Shown one piece after another: positions 25,301 to 33,594 of a stretch of DNA of 64,000 nucleotides. Made by a program: the position numbers and the translations under genes. Position 1 is the first letter of the stretch. Each line of letters starts with the position of its first letter. The notes beneath the pieces were generated by a model. That model saw only the letters and a program-made list of their open reading frames with translations, was not told the DNA's origin and searched no databases. The stretch lies in the NCBI RefSeq assembly GCF_009650765.1, contig NZ_CP045740.1, positions 7,044,001-7,108,000 of the forward strand, read 5' to 3'. The DNA is from Streptomyces sp. SUK 48 (GTDB lineage Bacteria > Actinomycetota > Actinomycetes > Streptomycetales > Streptomycetaceae).

Positions 25301-25884
25301 CGCAGCGCCCACCCTGTGAGCAACGCGGCCCGGCGCAGCGCCTCCGGCGGCGAACCGGGCGCGGGCGCCTCGACCAGCCGGTCCCACAGGTCGTCCCCCG
25401 GACGCCCGGTGAGACGGGAGCGCAGCGCGGCGGCGATCGTCGGCCGGTCCCCGACGGCGCGCGGCGGTCGCGGCGCCCCGGACGGGCCTCGGCCGGCCGC
25501 CGGTTCGTCCTCCTCCGGTGCCCACGTCCGGTCCGCCAGCGGCAGATCGCACGCGAGCACCGGGGTCCCGCGTCGCGCCGCCCACCGTACGGCCGCGAGT
25601 TCGGGGGAGAAGTCGGCGAAGGGGTAGAACGCCGGGCCGCCCGCCCCGCTCGCCGGTGCGGCGGCGAGGGCGACCGGGGCGCGGGTGTCCTCGTGGGCGA
25701 GCCAGGGCAGCCACTCCTCCAGTTCGGCGGGGAGCTCCACCAGGAGCACGTCCGGCGCGGCCGCCTCCAGCAGCGCGGGCACGGCCGCGGCCAGCGAGGG
25801 CGCGTGGTGGCGCACACCGATGAGGTAGGGCGCCGCCGGGTCGGTCAGGGCGGCGACGGCCGCCTCCGGGGTGTCGTACGGCAC
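22348..25884 (-). CDS. DUF5682-type domain fused to VWA domain (YehM+YehP fusion)
   Basis: About 1178 aa. The first 600 residues start PYLIGVRHHAPSLAAAVPAL and contain LLVELPAELEEWLPWLAHED, phrases of the DUF5682 family found next to MoxR ATPases. The long middle is helical and Ala/Leu-rich. The C-terminal 190 residues are a von Willebrand A domain: LVTDVSGSMEAS is the MIDAS DxSxS (near residue 1020), GGGTHIAAGL supplies the Thr, and VVISDFEEG the last Asp. In E. coli these two parts are separate genes (yehM, yehP). I place the start at GTG 25884, 5 nt after the MoxR stop with GGAGG upstream; the reading frame extends to a GTG at 25920. Confidence 0.86.
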   Translation of the reverse strand: MPYDTPEAAVAALTDPAAPYLIGVRHHAPSLAAAVPALLEAAAPDVLLVELPAELEEWLPWLAHEDTRAPVALAAAPASGAGGPAFYPFADFSPELAAVRWAARRGTPVLACDLPLADRTWAPEEDEPAAGRGPSGAPRPPRAVGDRPTIAAALRSRLTGRPGDDLWDRLVEAPAPGSPPEALRRAALLTGWALRQEAVAAGGVPALDLRRERWMRACLARATAHGERAAVVVGAFHAPALSAASGGDEASTAATPAKAPPWTTSLIPYTYALLDARSGYPAGIRDPEWQHLVLDAAGDPAALADALTGAAVRICAELRALGHPSGPADAREIVRLAGDLARLRDLPAAGRGELVEAVQTVLAQGEPYGRGRAVARAMEKVLVGTRTGRPAPDAPRSGLAPAVEAELAALNLPGPADAAPGTTRDLRLDPLRSDPDRRRELLLRRLTVCSVPYAEPKPVTAAGGADALTSRWEARWTPATAAMLTVAGVRGVTPAQAAEGVLRERRRQERDEGGSTAAQTLRGLEQAAECGLPALADERLAETAEILPDTATLPELLAGLALSDRLRAGHIPGLDATGERNQRAAAVAEALTAAAVRQLDGLTGSEDPADARALLELAQRADRSGGIRLGDALARLAAGGSPLMRGAAGAVRVLLGQEEARAFGERVASWVDGAAGPESRTALTARLTGLLTAAGPLLESAAPALAPLLNRVAELSDRDFLDRLPALRGGFDTLSPAARDRLLSAVEERLDGEHPADTGDIDPTALARWTRADLAAREALTTLGLLPEAGGPTEDPVDGVIEPSARAASARTLSPADRWRLLLGRRRDRLPASARSLATALDELYGQGRGEGSRGDMAGRGRGGREAPYPGAREWSEELAALFGPGIREEVLAAAAAAGRRDVLTELDPDTVRPSVDLLRSVLRHAGGLPEARLAALRPLVRRLVEALTRQLATRLRPALHGTALPRPSRRPGGGLDLPRTLRANLATARRRPDGTVLVVPERPVFRSRARRAADWRLVLVTDVSGSMEASTIWAALTASVLAGVPTLSTHFLAFSTEVMDLTGHVEDPLSLLLEVQVGGGTHIAAGLRRARELVTVPSRTLVVVISDFEEGPPLGGLLAEVRALVGAGCQVLGCASLDDAGRPRYSTGVAGQLVAAGMPVAALSPLELARWIGEKIA

Positions 25885-25889
25885 CGTCC

Positions 25890-27059
25890 TCAGCCCTCCA
25901 GGACCGTGCGCAGATCCCACAGGGTGCGCCAGGTGGCGGAGCCCTGTTCGGCGCGGCGGCGGACCGGGCCGTCCCAGTAGCCGCGCAGGCGTGCCGCGTC
26001 CGCCGGGTCGTCCTTGCGTACGACACCGAGCAGATGGCCCGGCAGCAGCCCGAGGACGTCACGGTCGCCGGGGAAGTACGCGCCGGCAAGACCCAGCGCG
26101 CCCGCCACGGCGACGGCCTCCGCGGTGCTCATCACGGTGGACGGCCGCTCCACCTCCCAGCCCTCCGCCGAACGCCCCTCCCTGAGGTCACGGAAGACGG
26201 TGACCAGGGCCTCCAGGACCGCGTCGTCGACCTGGAAGGGCGCGCCCGCCCGCTCCACCGACGCCCGGGCCTGGCCGCGGACCAGCGCGGTCTCCGCGTC
26301 GAGGTCCGCGATGGGGCCGACCGTCTCGAAGTTGAAGCGGCGCTTGAGCGCGGCCGACATCTCGGAGACGCCCCTGTCCCGCAGGTTGGCGGTGGCGATG
26401 AGGGTGAAGCCCGGCGCCGCGTGCGCCAACGCATCCTCGGAGCCCGCCAGTTCGGGGATCGCGATGCGCCGCTCCGACAGCAACGACACCAGGGCGTCCT
26501 GCACTTCGGGCAGGCACCGGGTGACCTCCTCGACCCGGGCCACCGCGCCCCGGCTCATCGCGGTGAGCACCGGCGACGGCACCAGCGCGGTCCTGCTGGG
26601 GCCCTGCGCGAGCAACAGGGCGTAGTTCCAGCCGTACTTCAGCTGGTCCTCCGTCGTACCCGCCGTGCCCTGCACGACCAGGGCGCTGGTTCCGCACACG
26701 GCGGCGGACAGCAGCTCCGACAGCATGGACTTGGCGGTGCCGGGCTCGCCCACGAGCAGCAGGCCCCGCTCCCCGGCGAGCGTGACGACACACCGCTCCA
26801 CCAGCGCGCGGTCGCCGACGAACTTGCCGCCGATCTCCAGCCGCCGCGGTACGCCGTCCGGCACCGCGGCGTCCTCGGGCAGCCGCAGCGCCTGCCCCCC
26901 GCTGCCCATCACGAAGGTGACCACGGCCCGGGGCGTGAGCCGCCAGGCGGGCGGGCGCGGTCCGGCGTCATGGGCCGCGAGGAACGCCAGCTCGGTGGCG
27001 TACCGGTCCTCGGGCGGAACGATCTGTCGAGCGGCGTCGGGAGCCAGGGCGGTGGTCAT
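25890..27059 (-). CDS. MoxR-family AAA+ ATPase (YehL-like)
   Basis: 389 aa. Walker A is LLVGEPGTAKS (near residue 100), the Walker B region reads VEEVTRCLPEVQDALVSLLSERR (Asp-Glu changed to Glu-Glu, as I recall in the YehL subgroup), and sensor 1 is LIATANLRDRG. MoxR ATPases work with VWA proteins as chaperones that load metals or remodel protein complexes. It lies directly upstream of the VWA-containing gene and 61 bp downstream of the giant gene, so the ATPase and its VWA partner should be made together. ATG 27059 starts a 45-residue leader before the AAA core. Confidence 0.9.
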   Translation of the reverse strand: MTTALAPDAARQIVPPEDRYATELAFLAAHDAGPRPPAWRLTPRAVVTFVMGSGGQALRLPEDAAVPDGVPRRLEIGGKFVGDRALVERCVVTLAGERGLLLVGEPGTAKSMLSELLSAAVCGTSALVVQGTAGTTEDQLKYGWNYALLLAQGPSRTALVPSPVLTAMSRGAVARVEEVTRCLPEVQDALVSLLSERRIAIPELAGSEDALAHAAPGFTLIATANLRDRGVSEMSAALKRRFNFETVGPIADLDAETALVRGQARASVERAGAPFQVDDAVLEALVTVFRDLREGRSAEGWEVERPSTVMSTAEAVAVAGALGLAGAYFPGDRDVLGLLPGHLLGVVRKDDPADAARLRGYWDGPVRRRAEQGSATWRTLWDLRTVLEG

Positions 27060-27120
27060 CGGGGGTCTTCCTTCGAGGGGGAGCGGAGGTGCGGGGAGAG
27101 GGAGAGCGGCGGGTGGGGCC

Positions 27121-30100
27121 TCAGCGGCGCCTTCCCTTCCGTGTCGCCCGCGTCCTGAGTTCCTCGTACGCCGGGGCGTCGCCCGCGCGGACGCGCTGCC
27201 AGGCCCGGGTGAACAGCTCGGACACCGGGAGCAGCGGTACCGTGTGCCGCCGCGGTGGCACCGGGTACAGGGACTCCTTCCAGGTCTCCAGGGGCAGCGC
27301 CGGGGAGCCCGGGTCGCGCCAGCCGCAGGGCAGGAACAGCGTCCGCCCGGCGCGCGGGCGCTTGGCCTCGACCACCAGGTCCGTCGCGGCCAGTTCGGCG
27401 CGGGCCTTCTTCAGCCGGGCCGGCCGCCAGCCGGTCCAGCGGGCGCGGTTGCGGTCCGTCGGGTCGGGCAGGGCGAGCAACTGGAGGTAGAGAGCGGCCG
27501 CGTCCTCGCCCAGCCCGTGCGTCTCGGCCACCTCGGCGACCAGCGCGGGTACGCCGACCGTCGGGTCCTGCGCGTACCCGGGGGCGCCCTCGGCGCCGAC
27601 CGCGCGGTCCAACTCCTCGCCGAGCAGCGTGCGTACGGCGTGCAGCGCGTGCCCCTGGTGCGGTCCGACCAGCCCCGCCAGCAGCCCGAACACGGCGTCG
27701 TCGGGCCCGTCGAACCCGGCCGGCCGGACCAGGACCGTCTCCACGTCCTGGTACCAGGGGCGCAGCACGATCGCCTCGCCCACCCGGGTCAGCCCGTGCG
27801 CGTCGGCGCCGCCGGTCTCGGGCAGCCCGTACGCCTTGCGCAGCTCGACCGCGGTCGGGGCGCCCTTCTCCGTCCGCTCGACCCCGAGGCCGAGTATCAG
27901 CTCCGGGTCGGCCAGCCGCGCGCGTACGGCGGCGAGGGCGGCCGGGAGCGCGGCGCGCAGCGGGTGGCCGTGCGGCAGGCCGTAGGCGAGGGCGGCGAGC
28001 CCGTCGACGGCGTTCACCAGATCGCGTCCGGACGGCAGCGCCGACGGGTCCTCGGGGACGAGGTCGCCGTCCTTGTCCGGCCGCAGGACCGTGGTGCGGC
28101 TCAGCCACGGGGTGCGGGACGGGTTGAGCGCCTCCTCGGCGTACCCGACGGGGAGCCCGGACAGCTCGGTCCTGATGTCCTCGGGCACCCGCACCAGCGA
28201 GCCGAGCCGCTCGGCCCACACCCGGCCCGCGGCCGCCGTGTCCGGACCGGTCGTCCACAGGGCGGCCGGATCGGCGGGCAGCAGCGCGCCCAGGAGGGCC
28301 GTGCGCGGCTCCGCGTCGAGGCCGCGCAGCAGGGCGTCGCCGAACTCCCCCTGCTTGGGCTTGAGTCCGATGACGGCCAGGCCCTCGGCCTCGATGTCCT
28401 GCGGCTGTCCGGCGAGCAGGACGGCGGCCTGGACGGGGCCGAGACCGCCGCCGCTCGCCGCGACCAGCGCCTCGGGCGCCCCGGCGGCCCAGGGCGCGGC
28501 GCCCTTCTCCCGGACCAGGCGGGTCAGCGCGGCCAGGTCCTCGGCGCCGATCGTCGTGTCGTACCGCACCTCCTGGTCCAGCGTGAAGTGGGCGACCGCG
28601 CCGAACGCGCCGGTCGGATCGTGGTCCAGCGCCAGCCAGTCGACGCGGTCGCGCTGGGTGTCGACGCGCTCGCAGCCGAGGATCACCACCGTGCGTCCCG
28701 CGCGGCGCAGCACCTGGCCGGTGCGGCGCTGCTTGTCGTGCGGTTCGCCGAGGACCACCTGGCGCAGGGTGCCGCCCGCCCCGGCGAGCGGACCCTCGGT
28801 GAGGGCCTCGAACAGCAGGAGCAGCGGCTCCCGCCGGGCCTCGGACAGGGCGGGCGACGCGGCCCGGTAGGCCAGCGCGCGCAGCCGGCCCAGCACCTGC
28901 GGCCACACCATGCCGATGCCCGGGACGGTGAACTCCTCGCTCTGCCAGCCGTCCGCGAGAGCGCCGAGCCGCTCCCGGCCGGGCAGAGGGATGCCGTCGG
29001 CGGGGCATCCGGACAGCACATGGTTCACCGAGCGGATCTGGCGCAGCGCGTGCCACACCTCCTGCTGCCACCAGCCCCGGAGGGGGCCGAGCCCGGAGAC
29101 GGCCGCGTACAGGCTGCGGTCGTCGCCGTGGGCGGGGCGGTGGTCGGCGAACATGCCCTCGGTGCGGTTGCGGGGCAGCAGGGACCGCTCCTGCGGGGGA
29201 CGAGCGAACGCGGTCGCCGAGTCCTCGATGTGCAGCGTGGACCTGACCAGCGCGGCGACACCGGTGAGCAGCCGCTCGTCGGTCAGCCCCGGCAGGGCGC
29301 CGGCCACGACCCGCCGCACGATCTGGTCCGCGCCCGGCACGGCGGCCCTGGCCTGCTCGTCGTCCCCGGCGAGAACCAGCGCCTGCCGCCGCTCGGCCAG
29401 CGCCTCGGCGGCCGCGCGCAGCACCTCGCCGGCCCGTTCGTCGGTCAGGGCGCGCAGCACGGCCGAGCCCTGGACGTCGCGCGGACGCAGCGCGTGCCAG
29501 AAGGGCAGCGGGGGCACGAACGGGGTGCCCGCGGCGAACTCCCCGCCCGGGCCCTGGACCGGTACGCGCCCCAGCTCACCGGGGCCGAAGCCGTCGTCGC
29601 CCGCCGTCGTCAGCGCGATGCCGCGGTACCGCTCCACCACGACCGGCTCGGCGCCACCCGGCAGCCGCAGCGCGCCCACCGGAATGCCGTCCCGCTGGGT
29701 GGCGCCCGCCGCCACCGTCACGGTCCGCCCGTCCGGCGTCCCCGCCGTCCGCAGCGCGGCGTCGTCCTCGCCCTCGGTGCGCACCCAATGCCCGAGCACC
29801 GTCCCGTCGGTGCCGAACGGGCTGTCCTCCAGGCCCGGCTGGAGCGGCAGCACCTCGCAGCGCTCCGGCAGCAGTTCGGCGCCCTCGCGGATGCCCGCGC
29901 GCAGCAGCGCGGGCAGCGAGGCGCGGCCGTGCGTCCCGGTCGCCGGGTCGTACTCCAGCCACACCGTGCGCCGGCCCTCCCGGCCCCGGCGCCACAGGGT
30001 GCTGCCGTCACCGAGGACGCTCCGCGTCGGCGGCAGGACCGTGTCACCGGTGTGCAGCGCCTTGCCGCCGGTCGCCCGGCCGCCGCCGGGCAGCGGGAGC

Positions 30101-32115
30101 GAGGGGACGAGCGTCTCGTTCGGGTTCCACCAGGAGGGCAGCTGCTCGCCGCCGAGCTCGAACACGTCGGCCGGGCGGGACGACCAGTAGCCGTACTGCT
30201 TGGCGCCCTGGCGCCACATGACGAGCAACTCGCCGTCCACGTAACGGAATCGGGGCTGCTGCCAGCGGTCCGGGTCGTGCGGCAGCCGCAGCTCGTGGTC
30301 CAGGAGCACCTCCTGCGGGCCGACCACCAGCGCCTTGTGGCCGCGCGCCACGATCAGCGCGGGCCAAGCCTCGTACACGGCGATCGAGTCGGTGTGCCGA
30401 TGGCCGGGTCCCTGGCCGCGGGTCTGCGCGTCCAGCGCGGCCAGCGCCTCCTCCAGGGCGGGCCAGCCCAGTTCGTCCAGGATGCCGGCGCGCAGCGTAC
30501 GCGCCAGCAGCGGCGCCGCCGGGTGGGCGGCGATCCGGGCCACGGCCCCGGGGCTGACCTCGGGGGCGACCTTCCGGAAGGCGTGCAGCCGGTTCAGCGC
30601 CTGCCCGGCGCCGGGCAGGCCCACCGATTCCGTGAACTCGTCGGCGGCCTCGTCCAGCCACTCCCGCAGCACCTCGGACAGGACCGGGTGCCCGGCGACC
30701 GCGGGCAGCGTCTCCGTGGCGCGCGCATGGCCGCCGACCTGGCCCAGGGCCGTGTGCAGCAGCCGCCGCAGCCGCGGGTCGGCCGCCACCGCGGCCAGGT
30801 CGCGGGCGCCCTCACGGGTGTCCGTCAGCCAGTTGGCCAGCGGCAGGAACGTCCGCTCGCCGCTGCCGGGCAGCGTGAGCGCGATGCCCTCCGTCAGACA
30901 CAGGTCGAGCAGGTCGAGGTCGGCGCCCGCGTGCCAGCCGCCCGCGAACAGGGCCACCGGGCGCCCCTCGGCGAGCAGCCCGGGGGCCATCCGCCGGACC
31001 AGCGCGAGCGTGCCCGGCGAGCGCAACGAGTACGACCCGCCGTGCTTGCGGAACGACGCCCAACGGCTCAGCCAGTCCGCCGGATCGACCCCGTGCGCGA
31101 CGGCCTGCCCCGGCTCCGTCAGCAGCGGCTCGGCCCCCGTCTCCGCGAGCAGCGCCAGCCAGAACTCGTCGTCCTCGACGTCCCGGCCGAGCCCGGCCGG
31201 CATCATCTCCAGCAGCCGGATCCGGGTCTCGGGCCGGCGCTCGGCGAGGACCGGGAGCACCGCGCGGTAGGCGGTCCAGAAGGACCGGGGCGCCCGCACC
31301 GCCGCCGGGGAGGCGATCAGGTCGGCGACCAGAGTGCACTCCTCCGTCACCCGGTCCAGACCCGCCGCCCTGATCAGCCCCCGCGCGTCCTGCGGCAGCG
31401 AGGCGTACGGCGGCATGCCGGCCGCGCAGCGCTCCACCGTCAGCTGCCGGAACTGCGCCCAGGCCGCCGCCGGTTCGAGCCGTGCGGCGAGATCCTTCAC
31501 ATACTCCTTGAGGGCCTTGACGGTCAGCGCGCCGGCGAAGGCGAACTCCAGGAACACCGCGCGCCGCCGCTCCTCGTCCACCGCCAGCGCGTGCACCCGC
31601 TCGGCCTCACGGGCCTTGCCGAAGAAGGCCGCCGCGTACGTGGTGTTCTCGTGCCCGAGGAAGACCCGCGCGGCCTGCTCGTAGAACGTCGGCAGGAAGT
31701 GCGGCACCGCCCGGCCCAGCCGCTCGCCCAGCGCCTCGAAACCCTCCTTGGCGGCGCCCGGACGGGACTTGGCCTGCCGGGCGAGCCGCTCGACGTCCTT
31801 CACCAGGGCGAGCGCGTGATGGCCGTTCGCCGGGTCGTGGACCAGGGCCCACGCCGGGAAGCCCAGCGTCTCCTTGCGCACCTGCCCGACCACGGGCGAC
31901 TCGGGCGCGCGGGCCAGGCCCAGGAACTCCAGCGCCAGGTCCTCGGCCTCGCCCAGCGTGCTCGGCACCAGCCGGACCACCCGGCGCCCGTCCAGCGCGG
32001 GATGCGTGTACGTGCGCACCGTCAGACCGTCGGCGTCCTCGCGGGCGGTGCTCTGGGGCGGCAGCACGGCGCCCGCGTCCAGCAGCGCGGTGACCGTGTC
32101 CTCGTCGTACGTCAT
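27121..32115 (-). CDS. Giant 1664-aa protein of MoxR/VWA operon, function unknown
   Basis: 1664 aa, no signal peptide, no membrane helix and no nucleotide-binding motif that I can see. It looks like a chain of Ala/Leu/Arg-rich helical repeats (about residues 60-600), then a beta-rich middle with Trp/Tyr-containing sentences (RFRYVDGELLVMWRQGAKQY, DGSTLWRRGREGRRTVWLEY), then helices again to a basic C-terminus ending RTRATRKGRRR. I recall similar long proteins beside DUF4132 and MoxR genes in Streptomyces. The ATG overlaps the upstream stop by 4 bp. Likely a scaffold or client-binding subunit; it may correspond to the long N-terminal part of E. coli YehI. Confidence 0.82.
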   Translation of the reverse strand: MTYDEDTVTALLDAGAVLPPQSTAREDADGLTVRTYTHPALDGRRVVRLVPSTLGEAEDLALEFLGLARAPESPVVGQVRKETLGFPAWALVHDPANGHHALALVKDVERLARQAKSRPGAAKEGFEALGERLGRAVPHFLPTFYEQAARVFLGHENTTYAAAFFGKAREAERVHALAVDEERRRAVFLEFAFAGALTVKALKEYVKDLAARLEPAAAWAQFRQLTVERCAAGMPPYASLPQDARGLIRAAGLDRVTEECTLVADLIASPAAVRAPRSFWTAYRAVLPVLAERRPETRIRLLEMMPAGLGRDVEDDEFWLALLAETGAEPLLTEPGQAVAHGVDPADWLSRWASFRKHGGSYSLRSPGTLALVRRMAPGLLAEGRPVALFAGGWHAGADLDLLDLCLTEGIALTLPGSGERTFLPLANWLTDTREGARDLAAVAADPRLRRLLHTALGQVGGHARATETLPAVAGHPVLSEVLREWLDEAADEFTESVGLPGAGQALNRLHAFRKVAPEVSPGAVARIAAHPAAPLLARTLRAGILDELGWPALEEALAALDAQTRGQGPGHRHTDSIAVYEAWPALIVARGHKALVVGPQEVLLDHELRLPHDPDRWQQPRFRYVDGELLVMWRQGAKQYGYWSSRPADVFELGGEQLPSWWNPNETLVPSLPLPGGGRATGGKALHTGDTVLPPTRSVLGDGSTLWRRGREGRRTVWLEYDPATGTHGRASLPALLRAGIREGAELLPERCEVLPLQPGLEDSPFGTDGTVLGHWVRTEGEDDAALRTAGTPDGRTVTVAAGATQRDGIPVGALRLPGGAEPVVVERYRGIALTTAGDDGFGPGELGRVPVQGPGGEFAAGTPFVPPLPFWHALRPRDVQGSAVLRALTDERAGEVLRAAAEALAERRQALVLAGDDEQARAAVPGADQIVRRVVAGALPGLTDERLLTGVAALVRSTLHIEDSATAFARPPQERSLLPRNRTEGMFADHRPAHGDDRSLYAAVSGLGPLRGWWQQEVWHALRQIRSVNHVLSGCPADGIPLPGRERLGALADGWQSEEFTVPGIGMVWPQVLGRLRALAYRAASPALSEARREPLLLLFEALTEGPLAGAGGTLRQVVLGEPHDKQRRTGQVLRRAGRTVVILGCERVDTQRDRVDWLALDHDPTGAFGAVAHFTLDQEVRYDTTIGAEDLAALTRLVREKGAAPWAAGAPEALVAASGGGLGPVQAAVLLAGQPQDIEAEGLAVIGLKPKQGEFGDALLRGLDAEPRTALLGALLPADPAALWTTGPDTAAAGRVWAERLGSLVRVPEDIRTELSGLPVGYAEEALNPSRTPWLSRTTVLRPDKDGDLVPEDPSALPSGRDLVNAVDGLAALAYGLPHGHPLRAALPAALAAVRARLADPELILGLGVERTEKGAPTAVELRKAYGLPETGGADAHGLTRVGEAIVLRPWYQDVETVLVRPAGFDGPDDAVFGLLAGLVGPHQGHALHAVRTLLGEELDRAVGAEGAPGYAQDPTVGVPALVAEVAETHGLGEDAAALYLQLLALPDPTDRNRARWTGWRPARLKKARAELAATDLVVEAKRPRAGRTLFLPCGWRDPGSPALPLETWKESLYPVPPRRHTVPLLPVSELFTRAWQRVRAGDAPAYEELRTRATRKGRRR

Positions 32116-32966
32116 GCCGCCCGCTCCTCGTCCTCGATGTCCCGCCCCGCGTACAGCGCCGCCGCCATGCGCATGCCCTCCGACCAGGCCACCGGCCCGA
32201 CCTGATCGAGCCTCAGCACCCGGCCGCCCGGCTCGGACCAGGCCAGCGGGCCGGTCTCGGTGCGCGCGTAGCCGTCGTAGTCACCGATCCAGACGCGGGC
32301 CTCGACGGCGCGGCCGTCCTCCACCACGGAGCACACCGCGTAACCGCCGCGCGCGCGGTAGCCGAGCTGGGCGGTCCGGCCGTGCAGGAAGCGCAGCTCC
32401 TTGAAGACGCCGCCCGCGTACTCCTCGATCTGCGTCGCCTTGGCGTCGAGGGCGGCCGGGCGGTGCCAGACCTCGCGGAACAGCTGCCGGGCGTGCTGCT
32501 CGACGCCCAGCTCCACGGCGAACTCCCGCAGTTCCTCCAGGTCGTCGAGGAGCACGGGGTGCGGGATGCGCACCAGCTCGGGGGCGATGCGCACGGTGTC
32601 GCCGTCGAGGTCCACCAGGCCGAGGCCCCGCTCGGGGTCGGCGTCGCGCAGGAATCCGGCGACCGCTCCGTCCGCGCCGGTGACCACGAGGTCGCGCAGC
32701 GCCGACTGCCAGGCGGGATCGGGCCATACACGGGCCAGGAGGGCCAACGGCACCGGCAGCGAGCGGACCATCCACCGCTCGGCGTCGGCCAGGCACCGCG
32801 ACTCGTGCCGCTCCAGCCACTCGACGAGCTGCTTCAGAGCGACGACCGCGGGATGGTCCGCGATCTTCGGCGGCACCGACTTCAACGACCGCCCGGACGC
32901 GTTGCGGCACACCACCTTCCTGCCGTCGAGGGCGACCTCGTAGTCACCGGCCGACACCCACCCCAT
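32112..32966 (-). CDS. DUF4132-domain protein, first gene of MoxR/VWA operon
   Basis: 284 aa. Begins MGWVSAGDYEVALDGRKVVC and continues RNASGRSLKSVPPKI, DLDGDTVRIAPELV, HPVLLDDLEELREFAVELGV, QLFREVWHRP and VGPVAWSEGMRMAAALYAG. This is the DUF4132 (MolR/YehI C-terminal) pattern as I remember it. In E. coli the domain sits at the end of a 1200-aa protein; here it is free-standing. ATG 32966 has GGGAGG 6 nt upstream, whereas the longer frame would need a TTG at 32993. The function of the domain is unknown; the molybdate link of E. coli molR has not been explained biochemically. Confidence 0.82.
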   Translation of the reverse strand: MGWVSAGDYEVALDGRKVVCRNASGRSLKSVPPKIADHPAVVALKQLVEWLERHESRCLADAERWMVRSLPVPLALLARVWPDPAWQSALRDLVVTGADGAVAGFLRDADPERGLGLVDLDGDTVRIAPELVRIPHPVLLDDLEELREFAVELGVEQHARQLFREVWHRPAALDAKATQIEEYAGGVFKELRFLHGRTAQLGYRARGGYAVCSVVEDGRAVEARVWIGDYDGYARTETGPLAWSEPGGRVLRLDQVGPVAWSEGMRMAAALYAGRDIEDEERAA

Positions 32967-33078
32967 ACGTGCCTCCCGCACCGCAGTGATCAAGTGACGG
33001 GAACTCTAGGGGCGAGCACTGACAACGCCCTCCGATCAACGGAGGGCGCTGGGGAAAAGGCGGTGGAGAAGCGGGCGG

Positions 33079-33483
33079 TCAGCTCTGGGCGGAGCCCTTG
33101 GCCGCGTCCTTCTGCTGCTTCAGGTCCTTGATCCGCGCCGCTTCCTTGCGGACCTCGACCTGGGTGGCCTGCTCCTTGAGAAGCCACTCGGGCCGCTCCT
33201 GCTTGAGCGCCTCGATCTGCTCCGTGGTCAGCGCCTCGGTGACGCCGCCGCGCGCCAGACCGGCGATGGACACACCGAGCTTCGAGGCGACCACCGGACG
33301 CGGGTGCGGACCGTTGAGACGCAGCTCGCGCAGCCACTGGGGCGGGTCGGCCTGGAGCTCGTTGAGCTCGGCACGCGAGACCACACCCTCCTGGAAGGAG
33401 GCGGGGGTGGCGGGGAGGTACACACCCAGCTTCTTCGCCGCGGTCGCGGGCTTCATCGTCTGGGTGCTCTGCTGCGACTTCAT
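33079..33483 (-). CDS. DUF5997 family protein
   Basis: 134 aa, soluble and basic. MKPATAAKKLGVYLPATPASFQ and PPQWLRELRLNGPHPRPVVA are the recognisable DUF5997 phrases; KLGVSIAGLARGGV follows, then a charged helical tail rich in Lys and Glu. ATG 33483 begins the conserved part; longer starts would run into the divergent promoter. In Streptomyces the family is usually found, as here, divergent from a LysR-type substrate-binding domain protein, which suggests a shared function, perhaps DNA-associated regulation. Confidence 0.86.
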   Translation of the reverse strand: MKSQQSTQTMKPATAAKKLGVYLPATPASFQEGVVSRAELNELQADPPQWLRELRLNGPHPRPVVASKLGVSIAGLARGGVTEALTTEQIEALKQERPEWLLKEQATQVEVRKEAARIKDLKQQKDAAKGSAQS

Positions 33484-33594
33484 GAGGACAAGGGTATCGG
33501 CCGTGCGTGCGGGAGCCGACCACGAGCCGGGCGGCGGACGGAGGGGATCATGGCCGGTGACCATGGGCGGCGCCGCGGCCGGTAACCTGGCCTG

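Noticed and set aside
26665..32205. An 1846-codon plus-strand open frame across the MoxR/VWA operon.
   Set aside because: It is antisense to the 1664-aa gene, is dominated by Arg/Gly/Gln low complexity, and shows no domain motif; a GC-codon shadow.
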